Source: Gigaspora rosea
Lineage: Eukaryota > Glomeromycota > Glomeromycetes > Diversisporales > Gigasporaceae
Direction: 5' to 3'
Assembly: GCA_003550325.1 (NCBI GenBank)
Contig: QKWP01000831.1
Location: 81,839-145,838, forward strand
DNA length: 64,000 nt
Below are positions 42,449 through 52,659 of the stretch, in pieces. Position 1 is the first letter of the stretch. Each line of letters opens with the position of its first letter. A model generated the notes under the pieces. The model was not told where the DNA came from, made no database searches, and saw only the letters and a program-made list of their open reading frames with translations. The translations under genes were made by a program, and so were the position numbers.

Positions 42449-42788
42449 GGAGTTCTCCATATTAAAAGGGCCCATTTTTACAATTTTTTGAAAAATGAGT
42501 TTTTATTAAATTTATGTAAATTTTGACATGATTGATATTTTTCAATTATTAATGAAAGTCGATTTGTATAATAAAAAATCAAGATAATTTAAAAAGAAAA
42601 ATTACATGAGGCTGCGTAGAGCCAACACGTCACGAGATTATCTGATAGTCACCTGCCGTCTTTAACCAATCAAAATCGTGAAATTTAATTAATCCTGGAT
42701 TAGTCCGAAAATCAAAACAAATGGTTAAACTCAATTATCTCAAAATGAGATAAATGTAAAAATGTGCCCTTTTAATACGGAGCACTCC
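42449..42788. mobile_element. MITE with GGAGTTCTCC ends (copy B of a shared core)
   Basis: 340 bp, with inverted ends GGAGTTCTCCATATTAAAAG and CTTTTAATACGGAGCACTCC. The internal sequence from CATTTTTACAATTTTTT onward matches 5587-5922, but the ends do not. Confidence 0.65.
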
Positions 42789-42791
42789 ATA

Positions 42792-43435
42792 TCCCTTAAT
42801 TTGTTATGCAGGCATATTTGCCTGCGAAAATTTTAAAATTTTAATTTTTTAAATAAAACCTTAAATATTGATTTTAGCTATATACTTTTTAAGTAAAAAA
42901 TATAATATTAGTTCTGTTTTATTAACTTTATTATATAATTTTTTTAAAATTATTAAAAAACATTAGTGCAATAAAAGTTTAAAGTTTTTGTTTTGGAGCT
43001 TTTACTATAGAATTTTTTCTTTAGGTTTTCTCAAATTTTATATGTTCCCGTCTATAAAAAAAATTTTTACTTCTAATACAAGTCCTAATTTTTACAAGTA
43101 AATCATGTTAAATCAAATAATGAAAGTTGTTATCCTTTATATAAACTACAAAGTTGTATAAGAAACTATATTTTTAAAACCAATATTTAAAGAATTCACC
43201 AAGATATTATAAAATATTTTTTGAATAAAAAATTTCTTAAAAATTTAATATTTCCAGCTTATAAACTTTTTGTCTTATAATATAAGTTTAAATAATTCAA
43301 AAATATAATCTTTGTTCTTAAATATTATAATACCAAATTTTATTTAAATATCTTAAATAATTAAAAAACTAGATCAGAGATATATTTATAGTAATTATAC
43401 AGGCAAATTTGCTTGCGAACCTCTACAAAGTAAGG
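42792..43435. mobile_element. TCCCTTA-ended element (copy 1, 644 bp)
   Basis: Starts TCCCTTAATTTGTTATGCAG and ends CTCTACAAAGTAAGGGA with TA on both sides. A reverse-complemented copy lies at 59012-59633. AT-rich interior without coding sequence. Confidence 0.7.
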
Positions 43436-43912
43436 GATATCAATTTTTATCCAATTAATTGATATATAATGATATTTTATAATTGATATAAACCGATTAA
43501 GTGCTATAACTCGATCAATATCTATATATAAAATTTGCTGATATCGTTAAAAGGAACATATTATTGATGTAAGCACATTGGCTAGGCGTAATATACGTTT
43601 TCTGAAGGGCCAATGTAGCCTGACATACTATTCCTTTTGCTCTATTTATAACTAGCTTTTCTTTTAGATTGTTTCCTAACTATACCTCTAATATTTTTAT
43701 GAGGGATTGATTATCTTCAGGTCTAACCATATTCTTATTAACTTGGATGCACTTTTCCTTTACTTAAATTAGAATTCTATACTAGCAGCTTGGATTTACT
43801 TCCATTAATCTCAATATTATTAATTTGATAAAATTCTTCTGCAATATGTAGAATTTGGATCATTTCTTCTTTATTTTTAGCAATCCAAGAGGTGTCATCT
43901 GCAAAAGCAATA

Positions 43913-44247
43913 TAGTCAACCCTCCATAAATGCAACTTGTAGCGACAAGCCTACAACGTGCATTTAGGAAGGTTTGCATTTAGAGAGAGCCAATTAAATT
44001 GCAGCTTTAAAAATTAGATCATCAAGTTTGTGTAACTTTTATCAAAACTATAACCTATCTTAAATACTAAAATTTAATTGGCACATGCATTTAGAGAGGT
44101 TAGTATAATATAAAATGTTATTCAAGAGAACGTGCATTTACAGAATATAGAACGTGCATTTAGCACTAATAAATTTTACAAAATAGAAAAAAACATGCAT
44201 TTAGGGAGATATTGCATTATGGAAGTTGCATTTTGGAGGTCTGACTG
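43913..44247. mobile_element. Pogo-type MITE inside the RT domain (335 bp)
   Basis: The left end TAGTCAACCCTCCATAAATG and right end GGAGGTCTGACTG are inverted, with TA at 43911-43912 and 44248-44249. Repeated GCATTTAG motifs lie inside. Removing it joins the RT coding sequence just before the FADD motif. Confidence 0.8.
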
Positions 44248-45590
44248 TAACTGTTTGCCTATGTATATGTTTGCAGTATGAGTTTCTGGACAAATCTATT
44301 GGCTCTTGAACCTCTACTATATAACCCAGATTTTTTCTTTTGAACTCTCACCAAAAGAGGATCGTAGAAGATGTGCCACACTAGAAAAAAAATTATCTCC
44401 TCTTAATCTATTTCATCTTCAACTATAATCGCTTCAGAAAGACCCATACTTGTTATAACTCTAAACTTTCTGCTTTTAAACAGATTTATAATGAACTGAA
44501 TTGTTCTTTTTGGGACTTTGGTTCTTTAGAGAACTAACTCTAACATTTCTTGTAATACTGAATTAAATACTTTTTGCATATCCTAAAACAGGACTCAAAT
44601 CTCCTTCGACTTCTCCTTGGTCTCTTCTAAAATTGCGTTTATGAGCTGTATTGGGTACTCTATCAATGATCCCAGGAGTGCTGCGAAATTTGCTTCTTTA
44701 AGGATAGATCTTTTAACCAAAATCATTGAAAGCCTTTGTGATCACTTTTGTAATGCACTTTCTGGAAGATTCTAGTAGTGCTATTGGCCTAATATTGTTA
44801 AGGCAGTGCCCAATCCTTGCTCTTCAGAATGGAGTACAATTGGGTTAGTTTTCATTTGGCTAGGATTTTGGCCTTCATTATACACCTGTTTGCAAAAATT
44901 TTAAAATATTTTGGACCCTGCTATTTGCATTCTTAATTAACATATAATTGATTTTGAGGCCCCAGGAACTGAGTTCATTTTAACTTCTTTCAAAGTATCT
45001 TGCTACTCTTTCTTGGATATGTTTAAATCTATACTTGAGTACCAATTATTTTTAATTGATTTGATTGATCTATAGACCTTAGCCCATTTCTTGGTTTCTT
45101 ATTCTTTCTAATTTCTCTCTTTTTGAACTGATTTAGAAAGCGTTTGTTTGCTTCTTCCAATACTTTACTCGCATTGTTTATTAATGTCTTAGAGCTCTCT
45201 TTTTTGACTATAAGTCTATCTATTGAAATCTGATTGAAAGGTTTGTTGAGAAGGCTCAATAGCATTTTTTCTTGGTCTCTAAGGATCCTCTTGCATCTTT
45301 TGTCAGTATTTAATCTGATTGATTCACCTGTTGAGCTTTCTCTTTCTTTTAACTATCTATTCTTTAATAGTTTTCACCAGCCCTTAGTATCTGTAAACCA
45401 ATTATCTGAAATTGCCTGCTGGGTCAAAGGTATGTTTGTTTCATATTTCTCGTTTATTGCATGCAAGGTTTGATTTACTTTACTAAGGTCTTTGTCGTGT
45501 AATTTTCTCGCCGTTCTCAGAATTTTGATAACCTTGACAATATCCGAGTATATATTTTCTTGTGTCCTTGTATTTTTCTTTTTATTCTGA

Positions 45591-46162
45591 TGTTATAGAA
45601 TAGGTTTTAGTAATTTTGGTAGAAATTAGTTGAAAAATTAGAACTTAATTAGGAAATTCTGTAATAACTGTATTTAGTAATAGTGATATACAAAATTGAC
45701 ACTTAGTGACGCTTAGTGACGCTTAGTGACGCTTAGTGACGCTTAATGACGCTTAGTGACGCTTAATGACGCTTAGTGACGCTTAATGCCGCTTAGCGAC
45801 ACTTAGCTCAATAGATATATAAACCTGCCTTATTTCCTTTAGTTTTAGACAGATCCAGGAGATCCAGACATTGTATTTTATCTTTACCTTTATATTATTT
45901 ATCCTCCTCTCTTATTATTAATAAACTCTTGGGATTTCTAAGGAACAGACACCTTGGAATAGCCCTCTTGTTAAATTAATAAACTGTCTATTATCTCTTG
46001 TTGTTTATACCGAACTGCCTTAGAGAAGTGTGTAGTTTCTTACAGACATAAAAGAAACTATACTTCCCTCTTGCACACCACTTCACGCCCAAAGTAAGGA
46101 ATCTCAGGAGCCGTGTGATTATTACTTTATCGGAATTAAAGAAGGCTTCCGGTACTGTAACA
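45591..46162 (+). mobile_element. Solo LTR (572 bp) with 10-bp tandem array
   Basis: The sequence begins TGTTATAGAATAGG and ends CCGGTACTGTAACA, the canonical TGTTA...TAACA, with CTGA repeated at both flanks (45587-45590, 46163-46166). About eleven copies of TTAGTGACGC (some TTAATGACGC) run from 45698 to 45808. They are followed by a TATA box at 45816-45823 and AATAAA signals at 45920-45925 and 45978-45983. No internal retrotransposon sequence adjoins it, so it is a solo LTR left by recombination within the LINE. The end of a second copy is at 1-227. Confidence 0.85.
45816..45823 (+). promoter_or_regulatory. TATA box of the solo LTR
   Basis: TATATAAA lies directly after the 10-bp array and about 100 bp before the first AATAAA, the usual U3-R arrangement of an LTR. 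Confidence 0.6.
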
Positions 46163-47259
46163 CTGAGGATAATTCTAAATTTTCTTCTTTGGAATATTCT
46201 TATTTGCTGCATAGATCATGCTGTTTTCTATTGCATCCCATGCTTTATCCAATTTACAAGTCTTAGGATTTTCCTGAGCAGTTCCATTGATTAATCGTTT
46301 AATACTTGGCTTATTGCATAGATACTGGTAGAGGTCTTTTTTATAGTCCTGCCAGTTATCTTGTATAGCCTTGTCATACTCGTATACTGTTCTAGTGATC
46401 TTCTTTTTACACACTTTTGCAATGCTAATTCTACCAAGTAACTCCTCAACCTGCATTTTTGTGACAATTAGTGCATGATTACCGCATGTGATATAGTCTA
46501 TGCTATGAATTTCTGCTCGCGATAACATGTCTGTTAAGCCTTCTAAAAGCCAGATCTGATAAATTCTAGTTTTAGACCTATAGTTGAACAAGGTATATGT
46601 CCTTAATATCGGGTTCAACTAGCAAAAAGCATCCTTAAAACCTTGACCTAACAACTAGCTATACAGAAGTAATTTTTTTTTGCATCTAGTGCTAGATCCA
46701 GAATATGGTTGAAATCACCCATTATAATAAACTGTGTTTTGGCTGTTCTTTTCATATATCTTTTGACGATTTCCTGTTGAACCCTTTTGATTTTATCTTT
46801 ATCATTTGAGAGTAAATAAACTATAATAATGACTATTTCTAGTTGTCTAAAATAAAAAACTGCTTTGATTATGAATTCACTATATCTAACCATTTGATCT
46901 AAATGTTTTTTTCAATCTTCCCTTCTGAGAAAACCAACTCCTAAACCCTTTTTCTTGTTTACATCACTACTTGACCAAAACCCTTTGTAATTCTCAAAAT
47001 TTTTTGTTAGAAAATAACTTTTTTTAGCTGAAACATTTGTCTCAACAAGTTCTATAACCGCATAGTCTCTTGTTTCCATCTATTTTCCAAGCATTTCTAA
47101 CTTGTGCCCATTTGAATTTTTAATTACATTAATATTATGACTTGCTATCTTAAATATAATTTCTTCTCTATCCTTAAGTCGCTTTAGAATACTGGTAGTC
47201 CCTATCTTGTTGGACTTCAGCCTATCTATTCCAGAGTTTTTCCCTTCTGCTTCTCAGTA

Positions 47260-47750
47260 TATTGGCCTAAATTCCTTTTGTTTTTTGAAAACTTTATATT
47301 CTTTTTTAATAAATCTATCTATTTCGGAACCCTCATCATGAAATATATTAAGTAGATTTATATCGATTTATAATACATAATCGATTTATATCGATTAAAA
47401 TTAAACATTACACATCAATTAACTTGTTATAAATTGATATATATCAAACATTGATTAATAATGAAAAATAGGTAAGTAATCGATGTAGATCAAATTATCG
47501 ATTATCATCGAACTAATCAAAATCACTATATATCGATCATTATATTATTAATCAATAATTAGCATATACTTTAATTTGGACACTTTAAATATTAAATATA
47601 CCTTTAAATATAAATATATGCGTCAAATATTAGAACATAAAACTGTTCATTAAATATTCATTTGTTTTTTCAAATTTTGCAACTATATGTACTGTTTATC
47701 TATACTATCTATAGATATACAACTGTATTGATTAATTAATTTCAATTTAG
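47260..47750. other. AT-rich stretch with ATATCGATT-like repeats
   Basis: 47340-47560 contains many variants of ATATCGATTTATA. No coding frame. Confidence 0.5.
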
Positions 47751-47945
47751 AACATCCCCATAATTTACTAACTTCATCATATCAATGAACAAGAGCGAGT
47801 TCTAATGGATCTTTGTCCATCGCTTAGTAAAACTTGAGTATCAACAGAATCTTATAAATGATATTTTTTATATGCATTAGTATATATTACTCACGAAATT
47901 AGAAATATTTCCTAACTTCGTCACTTATAGCCATTATTATTATTA

Positions 47946-48260
47946 CTGTATATGTCCAAAAATAAGCTACTATCTAAAATAAGCTACCCTCTGATTTTTT
48001 TTAAAAATCTTAAAAAATTCGTTAGCAGTTGCTACATATAAGCTTTTTTTTCTACTAAGTAAACTTCAAATGTCAATTAAGTAAAGTTGTTCAGTGCAAC
48101 AAAATACACCTACAATAAAAATTGGTGTCATTTGGATAACTTTTTATTAGTATGTTTTTCAATTTTTTCAAAAAATGCTATATTTCAAAAATAAGCTACT
48201 TTACGATTTTTTGTGTAAGTTTTTGGCCAAAAAAGGTAGCTTAATTTTGGACACATACGG
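47946..48260. mobile_element. Mariner-type MITE (copy 2)
   Basis: 315 bp with ends CTGTATATGTCCAAAAATAA and TTAATTTTGGACACATACGG and TA flanks. Same internal order as 4448-4760. It lies between the last two recognisable pieces of the Plavaka-like gene, probably in an intron. Confidence 0.75.
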
Positions 48261-48985
48261 TATTTATTGTTAAAAAGCATTAGAATATGTGTAAATCGAA
48301 ACTGATACTTACTAAACCATACCAATTTAATTCATTTCCTTGATTATCTGTTGCACTTACTGTAACATTAGAAAACATTGGCTTTCCATGAAAATTTGAT
48401 ATAGAAGAAAATATTTCTATATAATTATCTTCGTCAAGGGACACAGTTGATTCCACTTCGAAAAAATCATCAAGGCCAGTTAGTAGGTTTTGAAAGCCTT
48501 CAGCTTGTAATGGGTCCAAATTATTTCTATTTTTCTAAAGGAAATCTTCCAGTTCTTCTGACCTTAACATTAAAGCACATAGAAGTTTTCCAAACTCTTT
48601 CATTCGGCAATATTGTTTAGGGACTTCTTTTTCGGTGAGTTTTTCCATTTAATCTAATAATAATTGATTATTAGCTATAATACTTAGGGATTATTTACTA
48701 AGCAATGTTAGTATTGGACATATGTCCAATGCCAACGCTAATTTACTATATTTAAAATGTACTGCATTCAATATTTGTTTCATATAGTCTTCCTTGTTCG
48801 ATATTCAATAAGGTATTTCACATAGTCCTTATGATATGTTTCATAAGTTTCAGTGATCATACTATTTATTGACCCATATTTTCTAATTGCAGGTACTATG
48901 TGATAGCACCAAGAATGAAGCTTTGGCAATTGTAGCCCACTTGGTGAATATTTAGAAAATATTTTAACGAATTCTTGGGCCCAAT

Positions 48986-49365
48986 NNNNNNNNNNNNNNN
49001 NNNNNNNNNNNNNNNNNNNNNNNNNNNNNNNNNNNNNNNNNNNNNNNNNNNNNNNNNNNNNNNNNNNNNNNNNNNNNNNNNNNNNNNNNNNNNNNNNNNN
49101 NNNNNNNNNNNNNNNNNNNNNNNNNNNNNNNNNNNNNNNNNNNNNNNNNNNNNNNNNNNNNNNNNNNNNNNNNNNNNNNNNNNNNNNNNNNNNNNNNNNN
49201 NNNNNNNNNNNNNNNNNNNNNNNNNNNNNNNNNNNNNNNNNNNNNNNNNNNNNNNNNNNNNNNNNNNNNNNNNNNNNNNNNNNNNNNNNNNNNNNNNNNN
49301 NNNNNNNNNNNNNNNNNNNNNNNNNNNNNNNNNNNNNNNNNNNNNNNNNNNNNNNNNNNNNNNNN
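48986..49365. other. Assembly gap
   Basis: A run of N inside the Plavaka-like gene. Sequence after the gap (49366 on) does not continue the transposase. Confidence 0.99.
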
Positions 49366-49800
49366 GTGCTATTGAGCAAAGATGTAGCAGAGAAACTCTG
49401 GAGCTTTGTCAAGGCCTATGGATATGAAAATAGAAGTAGATACTTGGTTAGATATGTTATTCTGCACAGCGTAACTCTTACAACTCCTTTATTTTGGTAC
49501 TCTTTTCCTGGACCGCTTTGGACGTTTCGAAATTTTACAAAAAGTGGGCAATTCGGTGTACCCTCTCCAAAAGATCGGTAGTGTTTACTCCTTCCAAATC
49601 CGGACGCGTCTACCAAAATGGAATCTCCCATGAGGATATTTGGGTTAATGCTTACCAAATAAACAATGACTGGTATAATAGAGATCGGAGGAATCATGTA
49701 TAGAAATTTCTAGATGTTAGACGGTTTTTTTCTTTTCCTCTTTCTAGGATACATATAGTGTTAGATTAGATTTCTTCTATGCAATACTATATAATTTTTA
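49366..49800 (+). other. Unrecognised coding-like fragment
   Basis: Plus-strand reading gives LSKDVAEKLWSFVKAYGYEN, then in another frame TPSKSGRVYQNGISHEDIWV and NQINNDW-like residues up to a stop near 49700. GC content is higher than in neighbouring DNA, as in coding sequence. It could be the upstream part of the LINE whose tail lies at 49990-50292. No domain recognised. Confidence 0.3.
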
Positions 49801-49989
49801 AAGCCTAACACAGGCAAAAATAGTGTCGTCATGGTCGTCTTTTTTTCGGCCTTTTTCTCCTTTTCTTTTTTTTATTTTTTTTCGTTTATCCCCTTTCCTT
49901 TTATTTCTTGTCATGTTTTTTTTTTTATTTCGTTAGTTTAGCACTTCCCATTTTTTTTATCCTTTTTACTTTTCTTTCTATTTTGTTGG

Positions 49990-50292
49990 TAGTTCTTTTA
50001 CCTAGGAGGCTAGGAGAAGAAGGGTGGGAAAGAAGACGGTCATGACGGGCTGGTAAGTCAGGTCAGTGATTCGGGGCAGATCGGTCTGAGGTAGATCGAT
50101 GCAAACTGATAAGGCTAAATTACCCTTGGCAGGTCGCACATAGGTGCTTGAGTATTTAGGTACTTTATAGTAACCAGGTGAGCCACTCTTTGATTCAAAC
50201 ACCAAATGGTAGATGTAAAAAATTTTTTTTTTGGAAATTATCATCAATAAAGCATTGAAGCGTGACATGATCGTCAAGTTCAAAAAAAAAAA
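49990..50292 (+). mobile_element. LINE 3' end with poly-A tail
   Basis: The segment contains GGCAGGTCGCACATAGGTGC and AGTAACCAGGTGAGCCACTC, close to the LINE 3' region at 55390-55430, followed by AATAAA-like sequence and an A-run at 50281-50291. It lies in the Plavaka-like gene in the opposite direction. Confidence 0.65.
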
Positions 50293-50408
50293 TTTTTCTC
50301 ATGATACAATATACATCTGAAGAAATTTGTAATGTACGTGGTATAACAGTTCATTACTAATTCCTGGCTTTCTATAATCTTTATAGGTTGTCAAGCACGA
50401 AAATTATT

Positions 50409-50635
50409 GTCGTGGCTGAAGCTAGAAATGGCTGAAGCTGGAAATTTTAAATATTTTAATATGAAATTTACAAAAAATTTTGGAATGCATTTTGTACGAT
50501 TTTTTTTTATAGTTAGATTAGAATTTAGGGTTAGGGTTTGTAATAAAAGAGTATAGTAGGATTTTAGCAGGGCTTATAGTTTTAAATCAAGACCTCTAAT
50601 TTCCAGCTTCAGCCATTTCCAGCTTCAGCCGTGAC
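50409..50635. mobile_element. MITE with repeated GGCTGAAGCTGGAAAT ends (227 bp)
   Basis: Each end holds two copies of GGCTGAAGCTGGAAAT, inverted between ends. The exact 7-bp duplication AATTATT lies at 50402-50408 and 50636-50642. Removing it restores the Plavaka-like coding sequence. Confidence 0.85.
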
Positions 50636-52659
50636 AATTATTACTTTCAATAAATTTTCTTAATTCATCTGCTGTCATGCATGTTATTTCGGATATATTT
50701 TTCAATATTTTGAGGCCTTTATGCCTAGGAATCAGCATTAATCGCTGCTCAAAGATTTGCATCACTCGTCTTTCACACTGGTCATTTAAAAGTTCTTTAG
50801 TATAGTCGAGCATATACTTAAAGAGACCAAGATCTAATATGTATTTGATCAGGGACGATAGCCTTGTATATATTAAAGTTGCTAAAAAAACAAGCATTTA
50901 CTTAAAAATAATAATAATCATAATAATAATACATTTATTAGTTTACTTATGCTAATAAACCTAATTAACTTTAATTTATACCTTATTTCCCAAAATGCAT
51001 TTGGTTTAGGATGAATTGAATAATAATGTTTTTCACCGTCCTCTATTACTTTTTTCATATAATTAGGTGTTCTTGACGATATATTAGTCAAGTTAATATT
51101 ATTCAAGTCATTCCTCGATACTAAATACGAATAACAAGGACTTCTTGATGCAGATGACTAGTAAACGTTAGCCATCTTACTGGCCTCAAGCAAATCAGCT
51201 AATAACATTGAAATTCGTGGGACAAATGGTATTAAGTTATCACGAATGATGAAATTAAGCTCCGGACTATTAGCAATGGGCTTGAGCAAAATCCTTAAGC
51301 ATTCATGAAAGACTTTTCTTTGTAATTTTCAAAATTCTTTAAAATTTTTTGTTGTGGAATCTTTAGCTTTTAAGATAGGTAGGTACCTGATTAAAGCTTT
51401 AGATTCTGGCTTGTTTTGCTAGGAGTTGAGAATGTTACTTAGAGTTTGAAACTGATTTTATTTGATTAAACCGATTTTATAATAAGAAAATAAAACCGAT
51501 TCCAAACACTAATATTACCTAAGGATAAAAATATAGAGTGTCCAGAAGATTTCCCATATGGTTTAGAGCTGTTGCATCAGAATAAAGAATTATCAATAGT
51601 AATCGTTGACCAAGAAGTAATGATGATTCTTCTCGTTCACACTAAAGGCAATTATATTGCTCTTCAAAGATACGGAACTCTATGTTATTTCTTATCTCCC
51701 TTTTATTTTTAAATTTAAGAAATAATTGCTGATTTATACTTTTGATTATTAATAAAGACTTTATTGTTTTTATTAATGATTAATAGTAAAACGTATAATT
51801 AACACCTTGAAATGTTATAATAGGAATTTCTTTGAACGTTATGTAAGGGATTGTTGAATTATCCAGAAATTCCTTTCCAAACTTTGTTGTTAGAGGGAGA
51901 GGCAAAACATCCAGATTTGAATGCTTATTGATAAATTTTATAAAAGCATCACCAACCAAATTAGACAGTTGATGTTTATTAATAATTTCCATAAATTCAC
52001 AATATGCATTGTTGGGCCAATCAACTTCGTATAGATGAAGAAGGTTATGAATTGAATTATTAGGTGAAGCACCTTTATAGTCTTCTGGATCAATTTCGAT
52101 AGGTATAAAAGAAATCTCAGAATCTGCTAAAAGATGCTCTGTTTCCATATCGGAATAAGGTGATACTAATACATCCTCGTTCTAATATACAATTATTATA
52201 TAATATTTAATAACTTATAATAGCATTTATAATGCAATTAACTTTATATGTCATAGAATTTACATCATAGTTATTTTCTGTTTGCATAGAAGAATCTTAC
52301 TCAGAATCTGATATAACTTCATCCTTATTTAAGTATAATTGTTAATTATTGTTTTAAAACTTTATTAACAAATTATTACTAATTTACTCCATATATTATA
52401 GAAGATTTATCTATATAAGAATCGTAACTAGAACTATAATCTGGAAGATTATAAATGCTAGCATTCATTTGCTCGTCAGGATCAGTTTGACTTGCTTTGT
52501 TATTAATATAGGGATGACTTTGAGAAATGTGTTGAGATAATAAACTAGATTTTGAAAAATCATAAGGACAATAAGAACATTGCCAACGCATTTTGAATAT
52601 ACATTTACTATCCAAAAAGGAGTGTAACAAAATACAAAGTCCCATGTTACAAGTTATCA

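Larger units (their letters stand above)
43560..47250 (-). pseudogene. LINE ORF2 remnant: AP endonuclease and reverse transcriptase
   Basis: On the minus strand 47080-46900 reads VIELVETNVSAKKSYF and KKKGLGVGFL. 46893-46648 contains FIIMGDFNHILD, the GDFN signature of EEP endonucleases. 46618-46175 reads RIYQIWLLEGL, then HSIDYITCGNHALIV, matching the usual SDH-like end with Asn in place of Asp. After a solo LTR (45591-46162) come 45550-45029 (ISDNWFTDTKGW, NKPFNQ), RT motifs near 44800 (NIRPIALLESSRKCITKV), 44390-44250 (VWHIFYDPLLVRVQ) and, after a pogo MITE, the catalytic FADDTSWIAKNKEEM near 43890. The remnant ends near 43560. Many stops and frame changes; dead. Confidence 0.8.
47755..52591 (-). 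pseudogene. Plavaka/KDZ-type transposase gene with introns, interrupted and decayed
   Basis: From the ATG at 52591 the first exon encodes a C2H2 finger (WQCSYCPYDFSKSSLLSQHI) and ends near 52386. An exon starting near 52180 runs to 51780 (NNAYCEFMEIINKHQLSNLV, LPLTTKFGKEFLDNSTIPYI). Later pieces: 51720-51530 (RLLLIILYSDATALNHMGN), 51310-51000 (FVPRISMLLADLLEASKM), 50900-50650 (LMLIPRHKGLKILKNISEIT), 48985-48790 (LQLPKLHSWCYHIVPAIRKY, TETYETYHKDYVK), 48660-48290 (NFHGKPMFSNVTVS, ending at GTAAGT) and a last piece near 47800. The KLH..ETYE.LHKDYVK block is the hallmark of this superfamily. It is cut by a gap, a LINE 3' fragment, the MITE at 50409-50635 and the mariner MITE at 47946-48260, and has several stops. 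Confidence 0.78.

Noticed and set aside
49416-49697. 93-codon minus-strand frame after the second gap
   Set aside because: No features; the plus-strand reading looks more coding-like, and neither was recognised.
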